Positions 44,891 to 53,733 of a DNA stretch of 64,000 bases are shown here, piece after piece. This stretch comes from JBARDN01 sp963755705 (lineage in GTDB: Bacteria; Desulfobacterota; Binatia; Binatales; Binataceae). A program made the translations under genes and the position numbers. The stretch is from assembly GCA_963755705.1 (NCBI GenBank), contig CAVWKW010000001.1:744001-808000 (forward strand), given 5' to 3'. Positions within the stretch are counted from its first letter, which is position 1; every line of letters starts with the position of its first letter. The notes beneath the pieces were generated by a model. It did no database searches. It was given only the letters and a program-made list of their open reading frames with translations, and was not told where the DNA came from.

Positions 44891-44970
44891 ACGGAGTGCG
44901 GCTCCGTTTGTGATAATAATATACGGAGTGACCCTCCGCTTTACAAGAAGAAAGTGGAGGTAAGCTCCGT
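44891..44970. promoter_or_regulatory. Three evenly spaced 17-bp operator-like repeats
   Basis: In the gap between the divergent SDR and TetR genes lie ACGGAGTGCGGCTCCGT (44891-44907), ACGGAGTGACCCTCCGC (44923-44939) and GTGGAGGTAAGCTCCGT (44954-44970). All have six-base inverted arms around a five-base centre, and start-to-start distances are 32 and 31 bases, three helical turns. This is a strong candidate for cooperative TetR-dimer binding controlling both genes. Confidence 0.7.
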
Positions 44971-44995
44971 TTGCAGGGACAGGCGGGGCAAAAAT

Positions 44996-45634
44996 ATGGG
45001 GACACAATCGATTGAAACGGCGCGCAGACCGCGCGCCGACGCAGCCCGTAATCGCGAGCGCGTGCTGGCGGCGGCCAAGGCGGTCTTCAGCAAGGGCGGC
45101 GCCGATGCGAGCCTGGAAGCGGTGGCGAAGCGCGCCCAAGTCGGAATCGGAACGCTTTACCGACATTTCCCCACGCGTGAAGCTTTGTTCGAGGCGGTCT
45201 ATCGGCGCGAAGTTCGGCAGCTCTCGGAGCTCGCAGAACAGTTGAAGGATGAGACCTCGCCAGTCGAGGCGCTGCGTCGCTGGCTGCACTCCGATATTGA
45301 GTTAGTCGCCACCAAGAAAGGCATGGTCGCAGCACTGGCGCTTGCGGTACACGGCCGCTCGGAACTCTACGCCGATTCGTTGGAACGGATGGCCAAAGCG
45401 GCCGGCCTGCTGCTGGACCGCGCCGTTGCTGCTGGAGAGATACGCTCCGACATCAGTCCCAAAGATCTCCTGCGCGCCCTCGTCGGCATGTGCTACATGC
45501 ACGATCAGCCCGGCTGGCAGGCGAGTGTTCTCCGCTTGGTGGATATCTTCGTCGATGGTCTTCGTCTCCCAGCGAAGATCAGCAAAGCAAATCACGCTGG
45601 CGCGGCAAAGCGAGCACGAACGAAGCGCGATTGA
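44996..45634 (+). CDS. TetR-family transcriptional regulator
   Basis: 212 residues from MGTQSIETARRPRADAARN; a GTG at 44954 would start inside the third operator repeat and is disfavoured. The helix-turn-helix domain is RERVLAAAKAVFSKGGA, then SLEAVAKRAQVGIGTLYRHFPTREALFEAVY (about 35-65), the pattern of regulators paired with SDR genes. The C-terminal domain ends with a basic tail. It probably represses itself and the divergent SDR series. The 209 bases after its stop show nothing recognisable. Confidence 0.88.
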   Translation: MGTQSIETARRPRADAARNRERVLAAAKAVFSKGGADASLEAVAKRAQVGIGTLYRHFPTREALFEAVYRREVRQLSELAEQLKDETSPVEALRRWLHSDIELVATKKGMVAALALAVHGRSELYADSLERMAKAAGLLLDRAVAAGEIRSDISPKDLLRALVGMCYMHDQPGWQASVLRLVDIFVDGLRLPAKISKANHAGAAKRARTKRD

Positions 45635-45843
45635 GACGTGGATCTCGAGCCGTCGATCTAAACCGACACGGCAAGGGCGAAAGACGAGCGCAGTCGCAAG
45701 TTCAAAACGGCGCGCGAATATCTATCGGTCAAACAACAGAACGATCAAGAACTTGCGCATCGGCCACGTTGTAGTACGACGAATAGCGATTGAGTATGCG
45801 GCAAATGGGTTTTGCCGGATACGGCTAGCTTCAAGTGATGAGA

Positions 45844-47307
45844 TTAGAGCGAATTCAGAAAATTGGTCAGGTCGGTCATTTGCTGGGCGGTCAATTCGAA
45901 GCTGGGAAACCGCCTCATATAGAAGCTGAGAATCGCCGAGGCGTCCGCGGCTGAGCCATTGTGGAAGTACGGCGCTCGCGCCGCGAATCCTCGCAAGGCA
46001 GGCACCTTGACCTTTCCGATATCTTCGCATTGGCCGGTGATCATCGCGCGTCCGGGATCGAAAGTGACGAAAGTCTGCCCCTCCAGAGCGCCCGCATCGC
46101 AGTGGATCGAAAAGGCCGGTAACGGGAGCGCGTTCGAGTTGATCAGCAATGGATCGGAAGTGCCGATGTCCATGGTACCCACAACCGACTGATTGCCGAC
46201 GTTCGGAGTATCGTGGCAGGTTCCGCAGGTGCCGTTAATCGAGGTCTGTCCGAGCACATCGTTGAGGCCCGCTACGCCCGAGATCGTGAACCTCTGCGTA
46301 TTGAAGATCTGCGCGCCTCGCGCAATCGATTCCCGGGCCGCTTTGGCTCGGCCTTTATTCGCCCACGCATCGAAGAGATCGAAGATGTTCGAGTCGAAGG
46401 CGGTGCCGTCCGGATTCCTGCCGAATGGATCGTTGATCCCGGTAAAGAACGATTGCGTCGAGAGCGCGACCGGTCCGCCAGTCGCGCCGGCCGTGGCCAG
46501 ATTGGCGCCTTGGACCCGCGCCTGCGCGGTGAAAATTCCGGTCTCGAAATCAACTATCTGCTGCACTTCAGCGGAGTCAGGCGGCGCGGAGCTCTGCGCG
46601 TGGATCGTGGTCGCGTCGGCGGCCTGGCTGGCCAGGTTCGGCTCGCGGCCGTCCCACATCAAGTTACTCTCGAACTTGAGATTGGTTGCCGGAAGCGGCC
46701 GGCGGTAAACCGATACCATCCCGGTGGTGGGGCTGGTCAGGCCGAACTCCCGATCGGTGTTGCAATCGTATGGATCGTCTACCGATGTGATGCTGAACTC
46801 CAACGACGAGGCCGCAGGCATCGGCAGAGAGATCCGGATCAGTCCCTCGCCGAGTAGAAGCTGATAGGCCTGCTGCATCGCCGCGATAGTCGAGACGTCG
46901 TCGGTGGGGCAGGTAGCGCCGTTGACCAGCCTGAAGACGGGATCAGTGCCGTTGGTTTTCTTGAAGCGTGTGACCATATCGGCGGCGCTGATACTCCATC
47001 CGTCATTTGGACTGTGGCAACTGAAGCAACTGCGTCCGTTGGTTCCGAGGCTCTGAAAGAAAGGGTTGCTCGCGGTGGCGGTTGCGCCGCCGGGCTGATA
47101 GCTCGAAAGCTTCCCGGACGGATCGCTGGTGGTGTCGATCCGTTTGATGATCTTTGGAATCGCGATGGCCTTGCCCGGGCTCGCTTTATCGTCGATGGAA
47201 GCGGAAAGCGCCTGCGCGTGCGCCGCAAGAACGCATAACACCACGAGCGTGGCTACGGTGAATCCCGGCAAGCTCCGCCGCGTTCTATGCATCAGGAAAT
47301 CCAGCAT
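45844..47307 (-). CDS. Exported di-haem cytochrome c, peroxidase/MauG-like
   Basis: 487 residues from MLDFLMHRTRRSLPGF; an ATG five codons later is an alternative. A signal peptide spans about 8-35. Haem-binding CFSCH is at 94-98 and CGTCH at 361-365. The end VPALRGFAARAPYFHNGSAAD, with a late FY and a short helix, matches cytochrome c peroxidase/MauG-type proteins, which use two haems to reduce peroxide or modify a partner protein in the periplasm. It lies next to a cupredoxin that could be its electron partner. The distal Met or His ligands cannot be fixed by eye. Confidence 0.83.
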   Translation of the reverse strand: MLDFLMHRTRRSLPGFTVATLVVLCVLAAHAQALSASIDDKASPGKAIAIPKIIKRIDTTSDPSGKLSSYQPGGATATASNPFFQSLGTNGRSCFSCHSPNDGWSISAADMVTRFKKTNGTDPVFRLVNGATCPTDDVSTIAAMQQAYQLLLGEGLIRISLPMPAASSLEFSITSVDDPYDCNTDREFGLTSPTTGMVSVYRRPLPATNLKFESNLMWDGREPNLASQAADATTIHAQSSAPPDSAEVQQIVDFETGIFTAQARVQGANLATAGATGGPVALSTQSFFTGINDPFGRNPDGTAFDSNIFDLFDAWANKGRAKAARESIARGAQIFNTQRFTISGVAGLNDVLGQTSINGTCGTCHDTPNVGNQSVVGTMDIGTSDPLLINSNALPLPAFSIHCDAGALEGQTFVTFDPGRAMITGQCEDIGKVKVPALRGFAARAPYFHNGSAADASAILSFYMRRFPSFELTAQQMTDLTNFLNSL

Positions 47308-47372
47308 GTTCGACTTGGTTGAGGCGTGCCACCGCTCGCGGTGGGGGTGACCGCGAGCGATGGCGTCGGGGG

Positions 47373-47912
47373 TTACTTCACGTCCACTTCGATGCGCATC
47401 CACGGATGGATACAGCACTGGAACAGATGGGTTCCTTTCGAGAGTCCGGTGATAGTGCGTTGGCTGCCTTGAAGAATTCGAGTCTTGGCCAGCGCGACGT
47501 TGGAGAAGCCGCTGGCGCATTCAGGCGCGACCGCCTCATTCGGGCCGTTCAGCCCCGGTATAAATCCTCCGCCGAACTGCGCCACCTCGGTAAACGTGTG
47601 CGGTTCGCCGCCCTCATCCATCACGGCAAGGGTAGTCCCTTTCTTGATCGTCAACTGGGTGGGCTCAAAGGCCCAGTTGGGGTCCGGAGTCCCAGCTTCG
47701 GCTTCGGCGAAGAGATTGGCGAAAGTGGTTTGCGCGCCGAGCGCGACATTGTCGCAAAAGCCGGGGCCCACGGCGGTTGCGGCATTGAAAGTGGCGGGAT
47801 CGCATTCGTCCACGGCGACGACTTGAGCGGCCGGCGGCTGCGCGCTCGCGCGAGTCGCGCCACCGAACATTAGGCATCCACCGAGCAAAGTCAGCGTCGC
47901 TATTTTATACAT
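47373..47912 (-). CDS. Exported cupredoxin-like blue copper protein
   Basis: 179 residues with a signal peptide (1-24, ending RASAQ). The copper site is visible: His105 (GGEPHTFTEV), then Cys166, His169 and Met172 in HLFQCCIHPWM, the type 1 pattern. QLTIKKGTTLAVMDEGGEPHTF is the usual plastocyanin-type strand. Two extra Cys near residues 37 and 53 may form a disulfide. As a small periplasmic electron carrier it probably serves the di-haem cytochrome 65 bases downstream. Related nitrosocyanin-like or plastocyanin-like functions are possible. Confidence 0.83.
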   Translation of the reverse strand: MYKIATLTLLGGCLMFGGATRASAQPPAAQVVAVDECDPATFNAATAVGPGFCDNVALGAQTTFANLFAEAEAGTPDPNWAFEPTQLTIKKGTTLAVMDEGGEPHTFTEVAQFGGGFIPGLNGPNEAVAPECASGFSNVALAKTRILQGSQRTITGLSKGTHLFQCCIHPWMRIEVDVK

Positions 47913-48004
47913 TACTGTTTCCTCCCATTGTTAATCTCCACAGGCTCCTCTTTTCCATTAGCTATTTTCGTTGAAGCTCTTACTGACTATTGGCGCCGGA
48001 TCGA

Positions 48005-48550
48005 TTAGCGGTGCTGATCATGTTTTTCTTCCGGAAACTCCACTATGAGCGTGTTGACGCCGCTGCTCAGGTCTCCCTTGGAGCTACCGAAGCCGCTGAT
48101 TCCCTGAAAGTCCCCCGTCCCGGTTCCATCGAGAATCCGAAGCCTGCTGGTGTACGAACCGTCCGCCCTAATGAGCAGATCGTACTCATTGAGCGTGAAC
48201 GAACCGCTGCCGTGTCCGCTGATCGAGCCGGTCCAGTTTTGAAAATCGCTGTTGAGGGCAAAGCTGCCGTTGGCGAACTCGGCGAAGGCGGTCTCGAGAA
48301 GTAAGCCTCCGACGAAATCGCCCGAGACGGTGTAGGTTTCGGCGATCGATGCGATGCATACAGGCTCCCCCGGGTCCGGGGCGAACGTGGTCGAGTTGCA
48401 GGTGCCCGGATCGCCGAGACCATACTCAGAGAAGGTCGCGGTTGACACGACGCGGACACTTCCGAACACTCCGGCGATCGCGACTCGTCCGCCAAGCGGC
48501 ACGCACACGATCGCGGCGGCAAGTATCAACTTCAGGATCGAATTTTTCAT
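48005..48550 (-). CDS. Small exported beta-rich protein, unknown function
   Basis: 181 residues from MKNSILKLIL, chosen because GGAGGAACGTT is just upstream; a longer frame runs back under the regulator. A signal peptide covers about 1-27. The mature part alternates short strands and Gly/Ser turns: DFQNWTGSISGHGSGSFTL, YDLLIRADGSY, and LDGTGTGDFQGISGFGS, then VNTLIVEFPEEK. The GTGDFQGISGFGS turn recalls DUF3224-like barrels, a weak resemblance. It is the first gene of the minus-strand run that continues with the cupredoxin and cytochrome. Confidence 0.6.
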   Translation of the reverse strand: MKNSILKLILAAAIVCVPLGGRVAIAGVFGSVRVVSTATFSEYGLGDPGTCNSTTFAPDPGEPVCIASIAETYTVSGDFVGGLLLETAFAEFANGSFALNSDFQNWTGSISGHGSGSFTLNEYDLLIRADGSYTSRLRILDGTGTGDFQGISGFGSSKGDLSSGVNTLIVEFPEEKHDQHR

Positions 48551-48778
48551 AACGTTCCTCCTTCGGAATTTCTTGCGGAATTTCTCGATTGACTTGGCTC
48601 GTATTGCCGGCGTCTCGACCGGCTTCCCCTCGTGGCATCCATGCTGCTGACATTCAGGCAGGGCGGGATTTTTGCCAATGGTCCCGCGCTGAACCTCGTC
48701 TGAACTCTGGCTGAACTCGCCTAAACTGCGTGGCTGTACCCTCGTTGGCGGCGGAAGTAGAATCCGCGATCGGAGCCA

Positions 48779-51721
48779 ATGTCCGAAGATCTCTTCCAAT
48801 TTGAGGGCTTTTCGCTGGACCGCGGGGCTCGCGAGCTGCGCCGGGATGGCGCAGTCGTGCCGCTCCAGCGCATCCCGCTCGAATTGCTGTGCCTGTTGGT
48901 CGAGCGCCGAGGACGGTTGGTTACGCGCGAGGAGATTCTGGAGCGCGTCTGGGGCAAGGGCGTTTTCGTCGATAGCGAGGCCAGCATCAACACCGCGGTG
49001 CGAAAACTCAGGCGCGCTCTGAGCGACGATCCCGAGACGCCGAGATTTGTCGCCACCGTGCCGGCCCGGGGCTATCGCTTCGTCGCGGAGATTCGCGGCC
49101 GAAAAAGCGCCAAAGCCACGCAGCCTCGATCGCGTCCGCCGAGTGTGCTGGTGGGACGCGAGCGCGATTTGGCATCGTTACTCGGCGGGCTCGACGATGC
49201 GGCATCGAGTCGCGGACGCCTGTTTCTGATCTCCGGCGAGCCCGGTGTCGGCAAGACCAGATTGGCGGATGAAGTCGCGGCCGAGGCCGAGGCAAAGGGG
49301 ATGGCGCTGCTGATCGGGCATTGCTCGGAGCACGACGAGGCCGTCGCCTATCTGCCGTTCGTGGAAATCCTCGAGAACTTCGTCGCCCGCACGCCGGATC
49401 CGGAGCTTCTCCGCGCGGGGCTCGGAGACGAGGGGCGGGAACTGGCGCGCTTGCTGCCCAAGCTCAAGAGTATCCTGCCCGACCTGCCGCCACCACTCGA
49501 TCTGCCGCCCGCCCAGGCGCGGCGTCATTTGTTCAATTGCTTTCTCGATTTCGCCGCGCGAATCGCTTCGCAGCAGCCGACGCTGATGATCCTCGACGAC
49601 CTTCACTGGGCCGACGATTCGACCTTGTCGCTGCTCGATCACCTGACGCAGCGCCTTTCCGATCTGCCCTTGATGGTCATCGGCACCCACCGCATCGCGG
49701 AGCTTAATATCACTCGGTCGCTGGCAAAGACGCTGGAGGATCTTGCCCGCCGCCGGCTCGCAACTCCGGTGAGCCTCAAAGCCCTGCCACGCGCTGAGGT
49801 GGCCGCGATGCTTGCGAGCCTGAGCGGGAAATCGCCGCCGGCCGGCGTGGTGAGCGCGATTCGTGCCGAGACCGGCGGCAATCCATTTTTCGTCGAGGAG
49901 CTGTTCCGCCATCTCGAAGAGGAAGATCGCCTCTACGACTCGTCGGGGCAGTTTCTCGCCGAGCTCAAGATTGGCGAGCTGGAGGCGCCGCCGAGCGTTC
50001 GGCTAGTCGTGGCGCGCCGGCTGGAGCGACTTGGCGGCCCGACTCAAAAGATGCTCGCGGCCGCCGCGACAATCGGGCTTTTCTTCAGCTTCGAGCTGCT
50101 TGCGGCCTCGAGCGCGGCGGGCGCGGACTCGCTTCTGGATTGTATCGAGGAAGCGGAACGTGCAGGGCTGATCCTCTCAGTCGCGGACCGTCCCAAAGCC
50201 CGGTTCAAGTTCTCTCACGAACTCATTCGGCAAGCGGTGATCGGCGGTTTGTCGGCGGCGCGGCGCCAGAAGCTTCATCTCGAGCTCGCCCGCCTAATCG
50301 AGCGAACCTATTCGGACGAACCGATGCATGCGGAGAGGCCTGACGATCACCTGGCGGAACTTGCCTACCATTACGCGCGTGGCGGCGATCCGGCCAAGGC
50401 GGCGAAGTACTATTTGAATGCGGTCAGGAGGTTCGCGCACCTCGGCTCGAATGCCGAGGCGATCGCGCAATCGGAAGCCGGACTTGAACTGCTGCGAGAC
50501 CTCCCCGACGACGACCGCCGCGCGGAGACCGAGTTAGACTTGAGGAACGCAGCCTTCGGGCCGCTGGGCGACAGCAAGGGATACGCGTCGCCTGAAGCCG
50601 AGCGGTCGTACATCCGCGCACTCGAGCTTTGTCATCGCCCCGGTATCAAATGGCAAAAAGCCTGGTGGGCGCTCTATGCGATTTTTTTCGTTCAACAACT
50701 CCGGCCCGACGTGCGCAAAGCGGAGGCGATCACCGCGGAGCTGGTCGCGCGAGCCGAGGAACACGGACACCTCGGCTATCACGCGGAGGCGGAGAACTGG
50801 TTGGCGTACACCAGGATGGTTTCTGGCGACTTCGAGCTCGCCGCCCTTGACTTCGATCGGACGTGGGAACGCCTGGAGTCGATGGTCGGTTCCGCGCCTC
50901 TGACGCATCAGCACGCGCTGCAAACGCCCGAACTCCTGATGACCTGGGAATCCGGCACCCAGCAAAACAACCGTGTTCTGTCAGGATGGAACGCGTGGTT
51001 CATGGGTTATCCCGATCGCGCGCTGGAACGTATGACGACCGCGACCTCCATCGCGCAACTCGGGCCGAAGACAATCCTGGTGGACATCCACGGATTCGCC
51101 ACCTACATCGGGGAGCTGCGCCACCAGCCCGAGCAAATGAGAGCGAACGCGCAGGCAAGACTGGCGCTATCAAACGAATCGGGCTACTTCACCGGCCGCG
51201 CGCTCAGCGAAATTTACCTCGGATGGGCGGATGCGATCGCGGGCGACCTCGACGGCGGTATCGCGCGAATGAAGCGCCACATGATCGAGTTGAAGGCCGT
51301 CGGCTCGGAATATATCAGCGACCGTTATTTCTCGTTTATTTCCATCGCGCTCGGCCGGCAGAGGCGGTTCGATGAGGGCCTTCGCACGATCGACGAGTCA
51401 TTTCAATTCATCGAGAGAACCGGCCAACGGTACTACGAAGCGGAGTTGCATCGGATTCGCGGCGAACTGCTGCTGGCGCAGGATCCGGCGAATGCCAAGC
51501 GTGCGGAGGAGTCCATCCGGACGGCGATTGAGATTTCGCGCAGGCAGCACGCGAAATCCTGGGAGCTTCGCGCGACTACCAGCCTTGCGCGCCTGCTGGC
51601 GAAGCAGCGCAAGCGCGACGAAGCGCGCGCGATGCTCGCCGACATCTACAACTGGTTCACGGAGGGGTTTGATACCGCCGATCTCAAGGACGCCAAAGCG
51701 CTGCTCGATGAGCTGAGTTGA
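48779..51721 (+). CDS. Large transcriptional regulator: OmpR/CadC-type winged helix, AAA ATPase and TPR region
   Basis: 980 residues. Residues 5-105 are a winged-helix DNA-binding domain (FEGFSLDRGARELRRDG, then GRLVTREEILERVWG, SINTAVRKLRRAL and TVPARGYRFVAEI). Residues 120-400 are a STAND-like AAA module with Walker A GEPGVGKT at 153-160 and Walker B LMILDDLHWADD near 269-280. From about 540 on, the chain is TPR-like helical repeats, the likely ligand or protein sensor. Such proteins oligomerise with ATP upon signal binding and act on promoters. It diverges from the exported redox genes across 228 bases, so they are its probable targets. Confidence 0.85.
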   Translation: MSEDLFQFEGFSLDRGARELRRDGAVVPLQRIPLELLCLLVERRGRLVTREEILERVWGKGVFVDSEASINTAVRKLRRALSDDPETPRFVATVPARGYRFVAEIRGRKSAKATQPRSRPPSVLVGRERDLASLLGGLDDAASSRGRLFLISGEPGVGKTRLADEVAAEAEAKGMALLIGHCSEHDEAVAYLPFVEILENFVARTPDPELLRAGLGDEGRELARLLPKLKSILPDLPPPLDLPPAQARRHLFNCFLDFAARIASQQPTLMILDDLHWADDSTLSLLDHLTQRLSDLPLMVIGTHRIAELNITRSLAKTLEDLARRRLATPVSLKALPRAEVAAMLASLSGKSPPAGVVSAIRAETGGNPFFVEELFRHLEEEDRLYDSSGQFLAELKIGELEAPPSVRLVVARRLERLGGPTQKMLAAAATIGLFFSFELLAASSAAGADSLLDCIEEAERAGLILSVADRPKARFKFSHELIRQAVIGGLSAARRQKLHLELARLIERTYSDEPMHAERPDDHLAELAYHYARGGDPAKAAKYYLNAVRRFAHLGSNAEAIAQSEAGLELLRDLPDDDRRAETELDLRNAAFGPLGDSKGYASPEAERSYIRALELCHRPGIKWQKAWWALYAIFFVQQLRPDVRKAEAITAELVARAEEHGHLGYHAEAENWLAYTRMVSGDFELAALDFDRTWERLESMVGSAPLTHQHALQTPELLMTWESGTQQNNRVLSGWNAWFMGYPDRALERMTTATSIAQLGPKTILVDIHGFATYIGELRHQPEQMRANAQARLALSNESGYFTGRALSEIYLGWADAIAGDLDGGIARMKRHMIELKAVGSEYISDRYFSFISIALGRQRRFDEGLRTIDESFQFIERTGQRYYEAELHRIRGELLLAQDPANAKRAEESIRTAIEISRRQHAKSWELRATTSLARLLAKQRKRDEARAMLADIYNWFTEGFDTADLKDAKALLDELS

Positions 51722-51780
51722 CTGATCCGGGCCGCGGCGCTGACCCCTGGAGACGTCAGCAGTCTTGCGAAGTCCACAGA

Positions 51781-51798
51781 CCGGGGAATGAGCCCCGG
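51781..51798. terminator. Hairpin between the regulator and ssrA, candidate terminator
   Basis: CCGGGG-AATGAG-CCCCGG is a perfect six-pair hairpin lying 28 bases beyond the 3' end of ssrA on the minus strand and 60 bases beyond the regulator's stop on the plus strand. It could end both transcripts. No T-run follows on either side, so it is not a textbook Rho-independent terminator; a short T-run does directly follow the ssrA CCA. Confidence 0.4.
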
Positions 51799-51825
51799 GG
51801 AAACGCCCGAATTCCTGCGGAAAAT

Positions 51826-52182
51826 TGGTGGAGGCGGGGGGAATTGAACCCCCGTCCGAAGACACTCCAGCGACGGCCACTACACGCTTAGTCCGCGATT
51901 TAATCTCGTCTCAAGGACGCCCGCGGACGGGCTTTCTTAAGACCAGCCGCTTGAAGTTTCGGGCAACCGTCCAACCGGCGTACGGCGGCGTCCTAGCCCA
52001 CTAAATGACGCCCCGACCCGCTGCCATGGGCGAGCAGCGGCGGGACGCTAGCGGCCCTTAGGCCGCCAGAGCGTAACCGTTATTGTCTGCGGGTAAATTT
52101 CGCAGTCCGCTTGTTTTACGGGCCAGCGGTGCCCGGCGTGCGACCATGGCCCTTGTGACTCCGTCGAATCCTGTTCGCCCCC
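51826..52182 (-). ncRNA. ssrA: Transfer-messenger RNA (tmRNA)
   Basis: 357 bases. The 5' end is GGGGGCGAACAGGATTCGAC and the 3' end carries the tRNA-like arm GGTTCAATTCC followed by the acceptor strand and an encoded CCA. The acceptor stem pairs GGGGGCG with CGCCTCC and includes the G3-U70 wobble that marks alanine charging. The tag reading frame (52061-52090) encodes ADNNGYALAA with the stop at 52058-52060, so the YALAA protease signal is conserved. It rescues stalled ribosomes together with SmpB, whose gene diverges 157 bases away. Frames crossing this locus are not genes. Confidence 0.96.
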
Positions 52183-52339
52183 ATCGAGATCAATTGGCGA
52201 ATGACCGTGAGCAAGGCCAGTCGGTACGGTTACTGTCTTCAGTCTAAGGCTGATACTGATTGCTCGCAACCACTCGTCTGATCGCCGCACGAGCCACCTC
52301 TTATATCGGAGCGCGGGCGCGGATAGACTTTCACGCGCG

Positions 52340-52825
52340 ATGGCGCACGAAAACGGAAAACCAAAGACCGGCGCAATCGAGCTCGTGGTCGAGAACCGCA
52401 AGGCTCGCCACGACTTCTTTATTGAAGACGCGGTCGAAGCCGGCATGATCCTGACCGGCACCGAGGTCAAGTCGCTGCGCGCGCACAAGGCGAATCTTCG
52501 CGACAGCTATATCCGGGTAAAAAACGGCGAGGCGTTTCTGAGCGGCGTGCATATCGGCGCGTATGCGCCGGCCGGGCAGTTCAGCCACGCGGAGACGCGC
52601 TCGCGCAAACTGCTGTTGCATCGCCGCGAGATCAACCGGCTATGGGGCCGCGTGCGCGAGAAGGGCTACTCGATCGTCCCGCTCAAGATTTATTTCAAAG
52701 ACGGCCGCGCCAAGGTCGAGATCGCTCTGGCCAAGGGCAAGCACGCTTACGACAAGCGCGATGCGATCGCACGCAAGACCTCGCAGCGCGAAATCCAGCG
52801 CGCGCTCAAGAGCCGGAATCGATAA
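52340..52825 (+). CDS. smpB: SsrA-binding protein SmpB
   Basis: 161 residues. Conserved features: VVENRKARHDFFIEDAVEAG, ILTGTEVKSLRAHKANLRDSY, GVHIGAYAPAGQFSH, RSRKLLLHRREINRL and the basic C-terminal tail KGKHAYDKRDAIARKTSQRE that enters the mRNA channel of stalled ribosomes. SmpB binds the tRNA-like part of tmRNA and is required for trans-translation. It diverges from ssrA and its last 20 bases overlap, tail to tail, with the nucleotidyltransferase gene. Call is firm. Confidence 0.96.
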   Translation: MAHENGKPKTGAIELVVENRKARHDFFIEDAVEAGMILTGTEVKSLRAHKANLRDSYIRVKNGEAFLSGVHIGAYAPAGQFSHAETRSRKLLLHRREINRLWGRVREKGYSIVPLKIYFKDGRAKVEIALAKGKHAYDKRDAIARKTSQREIQRALKSRNR

Positions 52826-53684
52826 CTATCAATCCCTCGCGGGCGGCGAGAGTCCGGAATCGCCCGCACAGTGACTTCATCGCTCGGATGCTGCTTGCGA
52901 GCGCCTTCGGCGTGCGGCCGGGATTGGCGAGCACGCGCGCAATCGTAACCTCGGCGGCGCGCGGCCGGAGCCGCATCGTGCGAAGTCCTCTGAACGCACC
53001 CTTCTCGTTGATCAGCCATCGCCGATTCATCGCGTACGCGACCAGCGTCATGAAGCTCGCCGCGCGAAACAGGCATCCGGCCACATACATCACGTCGCCG
53101 CGCAGCGCGGGCTTGTCGGTGATCGCGAGCTCGAAGGCAGCGTCGAACAGATACTTTCGTGCGATCGCGCGCCGCAGTTTTTCCGGGTAACGTGCGACCA
53201 TCCGCTTGAGCCGCGCTGCTTGTCCGCCGCGATCGAAAAGAATCCGGCAGCAGTTAATCTCGCCCGCATAGATCTGATTATGAAATCCGAACGGATGCCC
53301 GAGCTGATAGATCGTTTTCGGATCGCCGGCGCGGCATTCGCCGATCGCGGCGCGCACGGCGGCGAGATCGCGATAGAGAAAGTCCACGTGATAGCCGTCG
53401 ATCCGGAGCCATCCTCCTCCGTTGACCCCCGGTCCCCATCCGCCCAGCGCAGTCACCAATCCCGGTGCGCCGCGATCGTCGAGCGAGCGCGCCGCTCGAT
53501 CGAGTTCCGCGATCCGGAACGGCCGCCGCGGATCGTAGTACAGCCCGAGATCGACATCCGAATGCGCATCCGCAGTCCCGCGCGCGCGGGATCCTCCGAG
53601 CACAACCGCCTCGATTCCGCCGACCTGTTCGAGGCGTGACGCGACGCGTTGGAGGATGCCCTGAATTTCGCGATCGTCACTCAC
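52806..53684 (-). CDS. Nucleotidyltransferase-domain protein
   Basis: 292 residues. GGSRARGTADAHSDVDLGLYY (30-50) is the Pol-beta-type nucleotidyltransferase signature, with the two metal-binding aspartates in DVD; a third acidic strand follows in YHVDFLYRD. The C-terminal half is helical and may bind the acceptor. Relatives modify aminoglycosides or serve as toxin-like or nucleotide-adding enzymes. Nothing here identifies the substrate. Its 3' end overlaps the end of smpB by 20 bases in convergent orientation. Confidence 0.8.
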   Translation of the reverse strand: MSDDREIQGILQRVASRLEQVGGIEAVVLGGSRARGTADAHSDVDLGLYYDPRRPFRIAELDRAARSLDDRGAPGLVTALGGWGPGVNGGGWLRIDGYHVDFLYRDLAAVRAAIGECRAGDPKTIYQLGHPFGFHNQIYAGEINCCRILFDRGGQAARLKRMVARYPEKLRRAIARKYLFDAAFELAITDKPALRGDVMYVAGCLFRAASFMTLVAYAMNRRWLINEKGAFRGLRTMRLRPRAAEVTIARVLANPGRTPKALASSIRAMKSLCGRFRTLAAREGLIVIDSGS

Positions 53685-53733
53685 GTGCCGAAGCTACTTC
53701 GGGCGATCTACATAATCAACGCTGACGCACTAC

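Noticed and set aside
52048..52488. 146-codon minus-strand frame upstream of and across ssrA
   Set aside because: It overlaps the tmRNA 5' half and the start of smpB and has no protein-like features.
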